Counted from the stretch's first letter, positions 8,603 to 18,038 are shown. The stretch is DNA of 64,000 nucleotides from Solibacillus sp040273735 (GCF_040273735.1 NZ_JBELZM010000003.1:124001-188000); one strand, 5' to 3'. Notes: generated by a model from the sequence alone, not told the origin. Translations and numbers: made by a program.

Positions 8603-8863
8603 ATGGAATTAGCAGCGCTTTCATATGTTGCAGTTGTTTCACTCGTATTATGTGTATATATGTACATAGATAAGGAACGTGCCAAAAACAAGGAATGGCG
8701 TATTTCCGAACGGACATTATTAACATTGGGCGTTCTAGGAGGGGCACTAGGCGGTGTTTTAGGAATGTACTTATTCCGCCATAAAACAAAGCACAACAAA
8801 TTTGCATTTGGCTTTCCTTTACTTGGAGCAATTCATGTTTTCTTACTCGTTCAGCTATTTTAA
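8603..8863 (+). CDS. ysdA: DUF1294 membrane protein YsdA
   Basis: Small predicted membrane protein of 86 residues. It has an N-terminal hydrophobic helix, a short charged loop (DKERAKNKEWRISERTL), a glycine-rich helix (GGALGGVLGMYLFRHKT) and a C-terminal hydrophobic helix, the DUF1294 layout. The SER..L, RHKT and K..F..G.P positions are conserved in the family. The position right after rplT is that of B. subtilis ysdA. AGGGGGA precedes the ATG; a terminator follows. No function is established. Confidence 0.85.
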   Translation: MELAALSYVAVVSLVLCVYMYIDKERAKNKEWRISERTLLTLGVLGGALGGVLGMYLFRHKTKHNKFAFGFPLLGAIHVFLLVQLF

Positions 8864-8874
8864 TATCATTACGA

Positions 8875-8907
8875 AGCATAGACTTAATTTGTCTATGCTT
8901 TTTTTAT
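8875..8907 (+). terminator. Terminator of ysdA
   Basis: AAGCATAGAC (8875-8884) and GTCTATGCTT (8891-8900) form a perfect stem, then a T run. Confidence 0.9.
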
Positions 8908-8991
8908 ACAGATCGGCAGATTATTCATTTGTTAGATTAATAGTTGTAATTTATAATAAATTCAGTAAATTTAAAAAGGGGGAGTAATGAA

Positions 8992-9582
8992 ATGAGCAAA
9001 TACGAAGAGCAGTTATCTTATTTACAGAAGCCAAATGAAGAGGAAATACCGGAAGATGTACAGCAACTTTTCGATCAGCATATTGAAAAGCAGTTGGAGC
9101 AGAACGGTTTTGTAAATAACTTATTTAAAATTCTTCCATTGAATGCGTTGCAGTATAAAGGATTTTTGGAATTTAAATATTCCTTGTTCAACGAAGAAAC
9201 AACGTATTTGTCGTTAGCAGACAAGGAAATGATCGGGCTCGTTGTCTCTTCGACGAATAATTGCAATTATTGCCTTACTTCACATAGTGATGTCCTTCGC
9301 GGGATAACTAAAAATCCTGGATGGGTTGATCAATTAACATACAATTACCGCTCTGCAAAACTTACGGAAAAGCAGCGGGCGTTATGTGATTATGCCTATC
9401 GGGTAACAAGATATCCAAATGAAATAACGACAAAGGAAGTCGATTTATTACGTGAGGCTGGCTTTAATGATCATGAAATAATGGAAGCCGCATATGTTGC
9501 CGGATTCTTCAATTATACAAACCGCTGGGTAAGTACGATCGGGGCAGTCGCGAATCCTGGCCATTACGGACATAATCGTTAA
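8992..9582 (+). CDS. AhpD-like peroxidase-related (carboxymuconolactone decarboxylase family) protein
   Basis: 196 residues with the AhpD-type redox motif C..C...H in NNCNYCLTSHSDVL, on a helix typical of the CMD superfamily. Its length and the C-terminal GFFNYTNR segment match the 'uncharacterised peroxidase-related enzyme' subfamily. It probably uses the two cysteines in peroxide or thiol redox chemistry; the reductant partner is not evident here. GGGGGAG precedes the ATG. It is a single-gene unit between two terminators, inserted relative to the B. subtilis ysdA-ysdB order. Confidence 0.85.
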   Translation: MSKYEEQLSYLQKPNEEEIPEDVQQLFDQHIEKQLEQNGFVNNLFKILPLNALQYKGFLEFKYSLFNEETTYLSLADKEMIGLVVSSTNNCNYCLTSHSDVLRGITKNPGWVDQLTYNYRSAKLTEKQRALCDYAYRVTRYPNEITTKEVDLLREAGFNDHEIMEAAYVAGFFNYTNRWVSTIGAVANPGHYGHNR

Positions 9583-9620
9583 AACGGATGCTGCAGTAAA
9601 ATGCAGCATCCGTTTGTGTA
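9582..9620. terminator. Bidirectional terminator
   Basis: AAACGGATGCTGCA (9582-9595) and its exact complement (9602-9615) form a 14-bp stem lying between two convergent genes. A and T runs on the two flanks allow use on both strands. Confidence 0.8.
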
Positions 9621-10673
9621 TTAAATGATAAAAAGTAGAAGCATCATGACAACACTGATCGGTGCAAAAAAACGGTACTTGATACGGGTTTTTGCCTGAA
9701 GCCACTCATTTTCGTGAACAGACATTAATTGAAAAAAAGGTGCTTGTTTAATTTCATTGAGGATAGAACTAAGGGCAATGTTTAAACCGATAAAAGAAAA
9801 TATGAGAACAACTGCTTTTGCCCATACAGGTAGAACGAACATTAGGCCAATGCTGATGACAATGAGTTGAACAGGCGATTTCAAGTAATTCAGTTTTCTC
9901 AATAATGTTTTGTAAATTAAATTATCGATCCGATGTGTACTTAATACTTTCTTTTTCGCAAGTAAAATAAGCGGCTGCTTTGTCTTAGCCGGCATATAAT
10001 AACGCATTTCCAAGCTAAATTGATAAATGCGCTTCATCCAACTGTAAAAGGCCTCATATTCCCACCGTGTTTCGACTGTCCAATAACGATTGCTTAGTAC
10101 AGTATTTAGTAAGAGTAGATGAACAGCAAAAAGCAATATGGAAAATCCCCATAATGGTAAAATGCTGAGGCTAAAAACAATGAGTGCATGAACAATGAAA
10201 AGTAACGGCCATTTAGTAAACCACTTTTGCGATCTATACTGTATATATATATGGAGTACGCTTAGTATATTTAAAGCGAAAAGGACTTTCCAAAATGGAA
10301 ATACGATAAAAGGCGAAGCAAGCATAAACAGAATGACAAGTACAAAGTTATAATGTAAAAATGAATAACTATAACCCCATAGTTTAATATGATGAATTTT
10401 TCTTCCCTGCTGCTTATAAAATAGCAGATCTGCATCATATATAAAGAGGCGTAAAGATGGTTTAACTAAGAAGAAGCTTATTCCAAAAAACAGCAGGAGT
10501 AAGGGGATTGGCTGAATCTCCACTACTTGAAAATTACCAGCAATATCGCGATATAAGAAAAAGCCGATAATGACACTAGGTACTACCAAGTATAGAAGGA
10601 CTGTCCAATCTGTAATTGATTTAAATAGTTTAAAATTAAATTGAAACGAGCGATAAAGACGTTTAGTAAACAT
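9621..10673 (-). CDS. EcsB/YthQ-like ABC transporter permease
   Basis: Polytopic membrane protein of 350 residues with roughly eight hydrophobic segments, grouped in pairs (about residues 25-45, 50-70, 105-150, 155-190, 270-310 and 330-350). It begins with the basic FTKRLYRSFQFNFK terminus typical of EcsB-type permeases. It follows the ATPase gene with a 2-nt gap, so the two make one exporter. B. subtilis has two related pairs, EcsAB and YthPQ; the shorter length favours a YthPQ-like assignment. Substrate unknown; EcsAB affects secretion and membrane proteolysis. Confidence 0.8.
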   Translation of the reverse strand: MFTKRLYRSFQFNFKLFKSITDWTVLLYLVVPSVIIGFFLYRDIAGNFQVVEIQPIPLLLLFFGISFFLVKPSLRLFIYDADLLFYKQQGRKIHHIKLWGYSYSFLHYNFVLVILFMLASPFIVFPFWKVLFALNILSVLHIYIQYRSQKWFTKWPLLFIVHALIVFSLSILPLWGFSILLFAVHLLLLNTVLSNRYWTVETRWEYEAFYSWMKRIYQFSLEMRYYMPAKTKQPLILLAKKKVLSTHRIDNLIYKTLLRKLNYLKSPVQLIVISIGLMFVLPVWAKAVVLIFSFIGLNIALSSILNEIKQAPFFQLMSVHENEWLQAKTRIKYRFFAPISVVMMLLLFII

Positions 10674-10675
10674 AT

Positions 10676-11353
10676 TTATAACCTGCCTTGCAATTCATAA
10701 AATATATCCAGTAAAGAAATAGGCTGTCCAATCATTTGTTGAAGCTCACTCAATGTTCCCTTAGCTTGGATATTTCCTTCATGAAGGAGAATGTAATGGT
10801 CACAAAGCATTTCAGCCATTTCTAATTGGTGTGTACAAAGTAAAAAGGATGAACCTTGCTGTTTACGTTCATCAATTAAAACCAGCAGTTCCCGCATAGC
10901 CCGTGGATCTAAACCCATAAATGGTTCATCCAGTATGTAAAGTGGACGTTCAATTAAAAAAGCCAATACAAGCATCACCTTTTGTTGCATCCCTTTTGAA
11001 AAGTAGACCGGCAAATCATCCAGTCGCTGATCAATTTGAAAGAGTGTAAGTAACTGCTTTGCTTTATCCCAGAGTGTCTTATCGTTATATTCATCGATCA
11101 AAAATTGAAGATGCTCGCGCAGTGTGAAATGCTCATATAATAATGGACGTTCTGGAACATAACCGTAGGAGGGGATGGTAATCGTCCCTTCAAAATAAGG
11201 AACTACACCGAGCATTGATTGAATTGTAGTACTTTTACCTGCGCCGTTTCCTCCAATTAAACCAATGATTGTACCGGGTTGCATCGAAAATTCAATTTGT
11301 TCTATGCTCGATTTATTTGGTATGTAACCTGCTTTTTTAATATATACTTCCAT
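10676..11353 (-). CDS. ABC transporter ATP-binding protein (EcsA/YthP-like)
   Basis: Nucleotide-binding subunit of 225 residues. Walker A is GGNGAGKST, the signature is the degenerate FSKGMQQK in place of LSGGQ, Walker B is LYILDEP, the D-loop is GLDP and the H-loop histidine lies in CTHQLEM. The FSKGM form is common in EcsA-type ATPases. GAGGTGA lies upstream of the ATG. First gene of a two-gene operon with the permease. Confidence 0.9.
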   Translation of the reverse strand: MEVYIKKAGYIPNKSSIEQIEFSMQPGTIIGLIGGNGAGKSTTIQSMLGVVPYFEGTITIPSYGYVPERPLLYEHFTLREHLQFLIDEYNDKTLWDKAKQLLTLFQIDQRLDDLPVYFSKGMQQKVMLVLAFLIERPLYILDEPFMGLDPRAMRELLVLIDERKQQGSSFLLCTHQLEMAEMLCDHYILLHEGNIQAKGTLSELQQMIGQPISLLDIFYELQGRL

Positions 11354-11395
11354 AATATTTCACCTCAACCATTTATACGGAAATAGATGGAAAAA

Positions 11396-11433
11396 GTTTC
11401 AAAAAAGCGAACCTCAAAATCATGAGGTCCGCT
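11396..11433 (-). terminator. Terminator of ysdB (minus strand)
   Basis: On the minus strand, an AGCGGACCTCA arm (11433-11423) pairs with TGAGGTTCGCT (11416-11406) and is followed by TTTTTT. Confidence 0.85.
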
Positions 11434-11441
11434 ATCTCCAG

Positions 11442-11822
11442 TTAATCTTTCATTAGTTGCTCAATCGGATTTTTCCAATTTATCGAGGCGTTTGGATAAT
11501 TCATGAGAATTTCATTTTCCAAATACAAAAAATCTTCTTTCGTAAACCCTTGAAGTTTCATCGCATCATGGACAAAGACGAAAATACTTACGACTTCAAA
11601 TGCGTTGTCAGTCGTACCTAAATACTTTTCTCCTTCAAATAATGCTCCCTTATACGAAATGAAAAAGTTTTTCCGAATGTTTTTCACATCATCATAAAAA
11701 TAATATTGTCCATTTTCATAGGCCTCATCCAATTTACGCTTTGGGTCGATTAAGTAGCGTACCCCTCTATAAAATATGTAAATGATGAGAAGGATGATGG
11801 CAATTCGTAATAATATAGCCAT
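11442..11822 (-). CDS. ysdB: YsdB-family membrane protein (sigma-W pathway)
   Basis: 126 residues starting MAILLRIAIILLIIYIFYRG: one N-terminal membrane helix, then a soluble cytoplasmic-type region (LIDPKRKLDEAYENGQYYFYDD ... ENEILMNYPNASINW). Size and the neighbourhood of ysdA and ysdC match B. subtilis YsdB, which influences expression of the sigma-W regulon. The start ATG 11822 is chosen because GGAGGAAG precedes it; the frame continues 21 codons further, but through the ribosome binding site. Here it is transcribed opposite to ysdA and ysdC. Confidence 0.8.
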   Translation of the reverse strand: MAILLRIAIILLIIYIFYRGVRYLIDPKRKLDEAYENGQYYFYDDVKNIRKNFFISYKGALFEGEKYLGTTDNAFEVVSIFVFVHDAMKLQGFTKEDFLYLENEILMNYPNASINWKNPIEQLMKD

Positions 11823-11912
11823 GAAACTTCCTCCTTGCTTACGGTGATTCCCTCCTATACGATTGAGTAGTATAAAAAGTTTCATTTTATTTTGAAAAAG
11901 AGGGATGTTTTA

Positions 11913-12395
11913 ATGCAATTTCGTCAATTATTTGAAAAGCAGCGGCAACTTGATCGATTTATTGAAGAAAACCAACAAGTACAAAAGGATGTGTTTGCCG
12001 AAAAAGGCCTCGCATTATTAGTTGAGCTAAGTGAACTTGCTAACGAAACTCGCTGTTTCAAGTTTTGGTCAACGAAAGGACCATCGGAAAGAGCTGTCCT
12101 TTTAGAGGAGTTTGTAGATTCGGTTCACTTTATGCTTTCACTTGGAAATATGCGCGGCTTTCTATTGGAGGAGTGGCCCTATTTAAAAGAGAAGCAAGAG
12201 TTAACTGAAACATTTCTTAATACGACACAGACGATTCTAACCTTTTTGCAGCACCAAACAGAAGATAATTACAGTGCTATGTGGAAACAATACAGTATAA
12301 TTGCCTATAACCTGAATTTTACAATCGATGATGTTTTGCAAGCGTATGAATTAAAAAATGAAAAGAATTATGAGCGACAACGCAATGGCTATTAA
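11913..12395 (+). CDS. All-alpha dUTP diphosphatase (MazG/dUTPase-2 type)
   Basis: Likely hydrolyses dUTP to dUMP and PPi, keeping uracil out of DNA. 160 residues with the all-alpha NTP pyrophosphatase metal motif: ELSELANE near residue 40, KFW, then EEFVDSVHF near 65 (the E..D..HF half). Start ATG 11913 follows AGAGGGA; a TTG seven codons earlier overlaps that site and is less likely. It lies between the divergent ysdB and the ysdC gene. The dimeric dUTPase family is common in Bacillales and phages; the chromosomal context here looks native. Confidence 0.85.
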   Translation: MQFRQLFEKQRQLDRFIEENQQVQKDVFAEKGLALLVELSELANETRCFKFWSTKGPSERAVLLEEFVDSVHFMLSLGNMRGFLLEEWPYLKEKQELTETFLNTTQTILTFLQHQTEDNYSAMWKQYSIIAYNLNFTIDDVLQAYELKNEKNYERQRNGY

Positions 12396-12479
12396 TTTAC
12401 ATAGAGTCAAGAAACTATTTCACATTTCGAAATATTGTCGCTATAATAAAGATGAGTAATTATTAGGGGGAAAACCGAT

Positions 12480-13568
12480 ATGACAAAGCTCGATGCTACA
12501 TTACAAATGTTCAAAGATTTAACTGATGCAAACGGCATTCCAGGAAATGAACGTGCGCCACGAGAAGTGATGAAAAAGTACATCGCACCATATGCTGATG
12601 AAGTAGAAACAGATAACTTGGGCAGTTTAATCGCAAAAAAAACAGGCGATGAAAACGGTCCGAAAATTATGGTTGCGGGTCACTTGGATGAAGTAGGTTT
12701 CATGGTTACACGCATCGATGATAAAGGGTTCGTCTTCTTCCAAACAGTAGGCGGCTGGTGGAGCCAGGTAATGCTTGCCCAACGTGTGACTATTACAACG
12801 CGTAAAGGGGAAGAAATCATTGGTGTGATCGGATCAAAGCCACCCCATATTTTACCGGCTGATGTACGAAACAAAGTGGTGGATATTAAATCAATGTTCG
12901 TTGATATAGGTGCCACTTCAAAAGAAGAAGCAATGGAGTGGGGCGTACGTCCTGGCGATATGATTACACCATATTTCGAATTCAATGTGATGAAAAACGA
13001 AAAACATCTATTAGCGAAAGCATGGGACAACCGAATTGGCTGTGCGATTGCGATTGATGTACTAAAAGCATTAAAAGACGAAAAACATCCGAACATTGTG
13101 TATGGTGTAGGGAATGTACAGGAGGAGATCGGCCTTCGTGGTGCGAAAACTTCGACATTTAAAGTACAGCCGGATATCGGTTTTTCTGTAGATGTAGGTG
13201 TTGCTGGTGATACACCGGGCGTGACACCGAAAGAATCCACATCAAAAATGGGCGCAGGTCCACAAATTGTCGTATTTGATGCATCAATGGTATCTCATAC
13301 AGGCTTACGTGAATTTGTCCTAGATGTAGCTGATGAAGCGGGCATTCCATACCAGTTCGAAGCAATGGCTGGCGGTGGTACGGATGCAGGAAGTATCCAT
13401 ATTACAGCAAACGGTGTACCATCATTGGCAATCGGTGTTGCAACACGTTATATTCACTCACACGCAGGAATCCTGCACCGTGATGATTATGATAATGCTG
13501 TGAAATTAATCGTAGAAGTAATTAAACGATTAGACCGTGACACAGTGAATAAAATTACATTTGAATAA
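12480..13568 (+). CDS. ysdC: M42-family metallo-aminopeptidase YsdC
   Basis: Di-metal (Zn or Co) exopeptidase of the M42/PepA-FrvX family, 362 residues. Visible ligand and catalytic motifs: AGHLDEVGFMV (metal His/Asp), AWDNRIGCA (bridging Asp), NVQEEIGLRGA (catalytic Glu pair), SVDVG and, towards the C-terminus, GGGTDAGSIH and RYIHSHAG. Acts in cytoplasmic peptide turnover. GGGGGAA precedes the ATG. Followed by a strong terminator. Confidence 0.93.
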   Translation: MTKLDATLQMFKDLTDANGIPGNERAPREVMKKYIAPYADEVETDNLGSLIAKKTGDENGPKIMVAGHLDEVGFMVTRIDDKGFVFFQTVGGWWSQVMLAQRVTITTRKGEEIIGVIGSKPPHILPADVRNKVVDIKSMFVDIGATSKEEAMEWGVRPGDMITPYFEFNVMKNEKHLLAKAWDNRIGCAIAIDVLKALKDEKHPNIVYGVGNVQEEIGLRGAKTSTFKVQPDIGFSVDVGVAGDTPGVTPKESTSKMGAGPQIVVFDASMVSHTGLREFVLDVADEAGIPYQFEAMAGGGTDAGSIHITANGVPSLAIGVATRYIHSHAGILHRDDYDNAVKLIVEVIKRLDRDTVNKITFE

Positions 13569-13630
13569 TCTATAAAAACTGCAGATAGAACAATTTTAGG
13601 AATTAGCAGCTTAAAATTGTAATACACAAA

Positions 13631-13668
13631 AACATCCATTTCCTTATAAGGAAATGGATGTTTTTTTT
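13631..13668 (+). terminator. Terminator of ysdC
   Basis: AACATCCATTTCC and its exact complement around TTATAA (13631-13662), then T8. Confidence 0.95.
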
Positions 13669-13753
13669 AAAATAACCCCCTTTAACTACCAACCTTTTAT
13701 TTCCCTGTAAATTCTGCAACCCGACCTATTTTCTTAATAAAATAAGTACTTTT

Positions 13754-13783
13754 TGAATATTTGACTATAATCTGGCGATAATA
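13754..13783 (+). promoter_or_regulatory. Sigma-G-like promoter of the ger operon
   Basis: TGAATA at 13754-13759, a 17-nt spacer and GATAATA at 13777-13783. This is close to the forespore sigma-G pattern (TGMATA, CATAMTA), and germinant receptor operons are known sigma-G targets. It lies about 64 nt before the start codon. Confidence 0.55.
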
Positions 13784-13846
13784 AATTCATTAATCAGTAA
13801 AACATAGAGTGCAAAAAGTATAATTTTAGATAAATGGGGGAAGCTT

Positions 13847-15454
13847 ATGTTTTTTGAAAAAAAGAATAAAAAGGAAACGTTCAAAAAACAAACAGGAGAT
13901 TTAACAAGGCCTTCAAAAGATAAACTGGGTGAAAAACCCCAATCTACTTCATCAAATTCCGAAGTAACTACCAAAACGGATGATTGGCAACCCATTTCCG
14001 ATTCAACTGATGTTTTCATAAAAAAAGTAAAAGAGCAAATTCATTCACCGGCTGATTTAGTAATTCGATATGTAACAGATACAATTACTATTTTGTATAT
14101 CGATAACTTAATAAAAGAAGATATATTGAACGGTAAAATATTACCTGTTCTGCTGAATATACAAGAAGGAACACCGAGTAGTATCCATAGTCAGTTACCT
14201 CTGCCGCAAGTGAACGTGGAAAAAAATTTAAGTCAGAGCATCGATACTATGTTAACGGGCGCTGTTATGATTCATGTGGCGGGACATGCACTGGTCACTA
14301 TGGTCATTATTCCAGCAAGAGAATCGCGAGGTTTGTCTGCACCTGAAAATGAATCGCAAGTTATCGGATCGCAAGTGGGGTTCAATGAAAGTCTCTCCAC
14401 AAATATCTCGCTTGTTAGACGATTTATTTTAAGTAAAAATCTTAGTAATGAAAAATTAAAAGTTGGGAACCAGACCAATACAGCGCTCTCTATACTTTAT
14501 CTAGATGGTGTTGCATCAGAACAAAATATAAATACTGTCCGACAAAGAATACAAGCTCTCGATATTGAAGATTTAATCGATAGTGCGGAACTGGCAGAGT
14601 TAATCGATGACAGTTCCCTGTCTATTTTTCCTCAGATGTTATTAACGGAGCGTCCCGATCGATTTTGCGATGGCTTATTGGGTGGGAAAATAGGCATCCT
14701 TGTTGATGGCAGTTCGATGGGAATACTTTGCCCTTACTCGTTTATTGAGTTTTTCCAAAGTAGAGAAGATAAAAACTTGCGGTGGCCAATAGCAACATTT
14801 GTCAGATGGCTAAGATTTGCAGCCATTTTTATCTCTATATTTTTTACACCACTGTATGTTGCATCATTAACTTTTCATTATGAAGTGATCCCACAGCCAC
14901 TTTTAGTTCCCCTTAGTGAATCGAGGGCTAAAGTACCGTTTCCTCCTATATTAGAGGCGCTATTTCTGGAGCTGATTATGGAATTGCTTCGTGAGGCTGG
15001 GGCAAGATTACCGACAAAAATAGGACAAACAATTGGGATTGTCGGGGGAATCGTACTTGGTACAGCAGCAGTGGAGGCAGGGATTACGAGTAATATTCTT
15101 ATAATTATTGTCGCTCTATGTGCGCTGTCTTCCTTTATAACACCGAGTTATATGATGGGAAATGTTATTAGGCTGCTACGTTTTCCAATCATCATTTTAG
15201 CTGGATTTTGGGGTTACTATGGTATAATGCTTGCCCTTTGTATTCTTGTGATTCATCTATTACGACAAACAAGTTTAGGCGCTCCCTATATGGCGCCATT
15301 ATACCCGCCTAGACTTAAAGATTTGGGCGATAGCCTCGTTCGTCTACCATATCCGTTCATCGCTCGAAAATCTTTAAATGCGAGAGTGGAGAATCCTGAT
15401 TATTCAAAAATACGTGTAAATCTTAAGGGAGACAAGGAGAAGGTGAAAGAGTGA
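13847..15454 (+). CDS. Spore germination receptor A subunit (GerA family)
   Basis: Inner-membrane germinant receptor subunit, 535 residues. A charged, low-complexity N-terminus (KKNKKETFKKQ ... SSNSEVTTK) is followed by the cytosolic GerAA domain with IDNLIKEDIL and the characteristic LLTERPDRFCDGLLGGKIGILVDGS. The C-terminal half has several membrane helices, including the conserved PFPPILEALFLELIMELLREAG segment. GGGGGAAG lies before the ATG. It heads a three-gene operon with overlapping stop and start codons. The germinant cannot be predicted. Confidence 0.95.
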   Translation: MFFEKKNKKETFKKQTGDLTRPSKDKLGEKPQSTSSNSEVTTKTDDWQPISDSTDVFIKKVKEQIHSPADLVIRYVTDTITILYIDNLIKEDILNGKILPVLLNIQEGTPSSIHSQLPLPQVNVEKNLSQSIDTMLTGAVMIHVAGHALVTMVIIPARESRGLSAPENESQVIGSQVGFNESLSTNISLVRRFILSKNLSNEKLKVGNQTNTALSILYLDGVASEQNINTVRQRIQALDIEDLIDSAELAELIDDSSLSIFPQMLLTERPDRFCDGLLGGKIGILVDGSSMGILCPYSFIEFFQSREDKNLRWPIATFVRWLRFAAIFISIFFTPLYVASLTFHYEVIPQPLLVPLSESRAKVPFPPILEALFLELIMELLREAGARLPTKIGQTIGIVGGIVLGTAAVEAGITSNILIIIVALCALSSFITPSYMMGNVIRLLRFPIIILAGFWGYYGIMLALCILVIHLLRQTSLGAPYMAPLYPPRLKDLGDSLVRLPYPFIARKSLNARVENPDYSKIRVNLKGDKEKVKE

Positions 15455-16563
15455 AGAACATGCTGCAAATTAATCCCACTCAAACATTCAATGCCCCTCT
15501 TCTCTTTTTCATCATTTCTTCTGCTCAAATAGGTGTGGGAGTTCATGGATTTCAAAGCATTATCTATAAAGATGCAAAACAAGATGCCTGGATTTCCATC
15601 ATCATTAGTTTTATTGCAGCACATTTTATTGTCTTTATAATTTTTAAAACGCTGGAATTGTACGAATCAAATGATATTTATGGAGTGAATTTGGATTTAT
15701 TCGGTAAATATTTAGGGAATTTTATTAATTTGATCTATATTGTTTATTGCAGTTTGGCGTATTTTGCCATTATTAAAAATTATACAGATGTTATTAATAC
15801 ATGGGTATTTCCGGGCTTAAGTTCTTCGTTTATTACCATTACACTGATTATAACTGTAAGCTATGCATTCACTGGCGGCCTGCGAGTAATAATTGGAGTC
15901 TGTTTTTTTAGCTTTTTATTAAGTCTCTGGATTTTAATTGTACTGTTATTTCCTATTGAATATTCGAATGTAAATTACCTGTTGCCTGTACTAGATAATG
16001 ATTTTATAAGTCTACTCAAAGGAGCGTATTCGATGACGCTTACAATTGTAGGTTTTGAAATAATTAATGCGATTTATCCTTATGTCAAAGAAAAGAATAA
16101 GGCACAAAAATTTGTACATTTTGGATTGTTGTTTACATTGGCTATATATTTGTTTGTTATGTTGGTTACATTAACATTTTTTAGTGGGGAACAGCTTGAG
16201 AAAACGATTTGGGCAACATTATCATTATTCAGCATTGTCCGTTTGCCATTCCTTGAACGGATTGAACTGATAACGGTCTGTTACTGGATGATGATAATCT
16301 TGCCGAACCTTTGTTTATTTGCATGGTCAGCTTATAGGGGGGTTAGCCGAATAATTAATATAACCGATAAGAAATTTATTATTATTTTCTCCCTTTTTAT
16401 ATTTATAGGATCGTTGATTGTGGAGACACGGTTTCAGATTAATACATTCAACAACTATTTTGGGTACTATGCATTTTATATCGTATTTGCTTACCCTGTC
16501 TTATTATATTTCATTGCTCTCCTAAAGAAAAAAGTCTTTAAACGACAAGCGAGAAGGGAATGA
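15451..16563 (+). CDS. Spore germination receptor B subunit (GerB family)
   Basis: Amino-acid-permease-like integral membrane subunit that binds germinant, 370 residues with about ten hydrophobic helices. It starts at GTG 15451, overlapping the A-subunit stop as GTGA, with AAGGAG upstream. The family pattern begins with an SSAQIGVG helix and ends with the basic KKKVFKRQARRE tail. It overlaps the next gene by 4 nt (ATGA), which indicates coupled translation. Confidence 0.93.
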   Translation: MKNMLQINPTQTFNAPLLFFIISSAQIGVGVHGFQSIIYKDAKQDAWISIIISFIAAHFIVFIIFKTLELYESNDIYGVNLDLFGKYLGNFINLIYIVYCSLAYFAIIKNYTDVINTWVFPGLSSSFITITLIITVSYAFTGGLRVIIGVCFFSFLLSLWILIVLLFPIEYSNVNYLLPVLDNDFISLLKGAYSMTLTIVGFEIINAIYPYVKEKNKAQKFVHFGLLFTLAIYLFVMLVTLTFFSGEQLEKTIWATLSLFSIVRLPFLERIELITVCYWMMIILPNLCLFAWSAYRGVSRIINITDKKFIIIFSLFIFIGSLIVETRFQINTFNNYFGYYAFYIVFAYPVLLYFIALLKKKVFKRQARRE

Positions 16564-17690
16564 AGGAGCTGACTACGTTTAAAAAACTGATTTTCCTGTT
16601 TGCCTGTATTATCGTTTTGGTAGGTTGTGCAGAACAGAAAATTCTTGAAAGAATCAGTTTAACGACATTGGTAGGCTTTGATTTAGCTGATGAGGATAAG
16701 TTGGCCGCCACTGCTGTTATCCGACAAATTAATCCGGATTTAGAAAGTAAAATTGAATTGCAATCTGCAACTGCATTAACAAGTAGGGGGGCACGTTCAA
16801 AAATTGATTTAAAAACATCGAAGACTATTGGCTCTGGGCAATTACGGGTTGTGTTATACGGTGAAGAGCTGGCGAAAGTAGGATTAAATGAGAACATTCA
16901 TATTTTAAAAATGAATTCCGAAATCAGCAATGCAACATATATAGCTTCTGTGGAAGGGGATTTGAACGAACTATTAGAGTATAAGTATGAAAATATATCA
17001 GATCTTGGACAACATATTTATCAATTAATTAAATATAATGTAGACAAGCAGTATATTATTTCATCGACTCTCCATGAAATCAACAGAGATAAACTATCAT
17101 TTATAGACAGTTATTCCATGCCGATATTAGAGAGAGAAGAAAATAATATTAAAATATCTGGTATAGCTTTTTTTAACGAAGGGAAAATAGTCGGCAAACT
17201 CCCGGCAGAGGAAGCAATTTATATATTGATGGTTAAAGGGAAGACCCATAATGGAACGCTTGAATTAGAAATACCTATAACAACATTGGAAAAATCCCCC
17301 TCGGATTCTTCTGAAGGACTGCCAATAGCCATTGACTCTATAAATTCAAAGCGGAAGATTAAACTGGTAGATTCAGCAATGCCTGAATTCAATTTAACGA
17401 TTAAAATTGAATGTCGATTATTGGAAGTTGATTCAGATGTGAGCATGGATAATCCGAGCATCATTCATAAACTTGAGAAAGAAATCAACAAAAAAATTGA
17501 AAGTGAAATAAATCGAATTATAGATTATAGCCATGAAATCAATACCGATATATTCCAGTTTGGCGAATATTATAAAGCACAGAATCGAAATGCTGATATT
17601 GATAAAAAAAAATGGGATGAAATGTTTTCCGAAATGAAAGTGAACGTTACAGTAAATACTACAATTATACGCGATGGTGTGTTTCAATAG
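16560..17690 (+). CDS. Spore germination receptor C subunit lipoprotein (Ger(x)C family)
   Basis: 376-residue lipoprotein subunit of the germinant receptor. The signal peptide ends in a lipobox LVGC (Cys near residue 23), placing it on the outer face of the spore inner membrane. Family features include the ISLTTLVGFDL start of the mature domain, GSGQLRVVLYGEELAK and a C-terminal helical region. ATG overlaps the B-subunit stop by 4 nt. A terminator follows. No D subunit gene is present. Confidence 0.93.
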   Translation: MKELTTFKKLIFLFACIIVLVGCAEQKILERISLTTLVGFDLADEDKLAATAVIRQINPDLESKIELQSATALTSRGARSKIDLKTSKTIGSGQLRVVLYGEELAKVGLNENIHILKMNSEISNATYIASVEGDLNELLEYKYENISDLGQHIYQLIKYNVDKQYIISSTLHEINRDKLSFIDSYSMPILEREENNIKISGIAFFNEGKIVGKLPAEEAIYILMVKGKTHNGTLELEIPITTLEKSPSDSSEGLPIAIDSINSKRKIKLVDSAMPEFNLTIKIECRLLEVDSDVSMDNPSIIHKLEKEINKKIESEINRIIDYSHEINTDIFQFGEYYKAQNRNADIDKKKWDEMFSEMKVNVTVNTTIIRDGVFQ

Positions 17691-17721
17691 TTCTCTATAA
17701 ATGAATCATGTATTTAGAGTA

Positions 17722-17756
17722 AAAGAGGGTGAACGAAATAAAGTTCACTCTCTTTT
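17722..17756 (+). terminator. Terminator of ger operon
   Basis: AAAGAGGGTGAAC and GTTCACTCTCTTT arms (17722-17734 and 17743-17755) with one G-T pair, then T-rich sequence. Confidence 0.85.
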
Positions 17757-17926
17757 TATATTTATAAAACTAGTTCTTACTAGTAATGTTATTTCATGTT
17801 GAATATTCAGAAAAGTGGATAATTAATAATCCGAATAATACATAGGTATAAAGGATTACTTTAAGTGTTGTTGGCGAAAAGAATAAACAATTCAAAGAGA
17901 CTATATTCACTCGACTTAAAATAGTT

Positions 17927-17954
17927 TAAATGATATAGTTTTTACCGGCGTTAT
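17927..17954 (+). promoter_or_regulatory. Possible sigma-D promoter of the chemoreceptor
   Basis: TAAA (17927-17930), 16 nt, then GGCGTTAT (17947-17954), matching six of eight bases of the motility sigma-factor -10 (GCCGATAT). The rest of the 17757-18038 gap is A/T-rich with no other signal I can support. Confidence 0.35.
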
Positions 17955-18038
17955 TTTATTCATATACCAATGTTTCCTTTTCATGGCATTTAGATAAGGA
18001 TGAAAAACAAAATAATTAGATAAAAGGAAGGATAAAAA

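Noticed and set aside
12680..13240. 186-codon open frame on the minus strand inside ysdC
   Set aside because: Lies entirely within a conserved gene, has no ribosome binding site and its composition is that of an antisense shadow.
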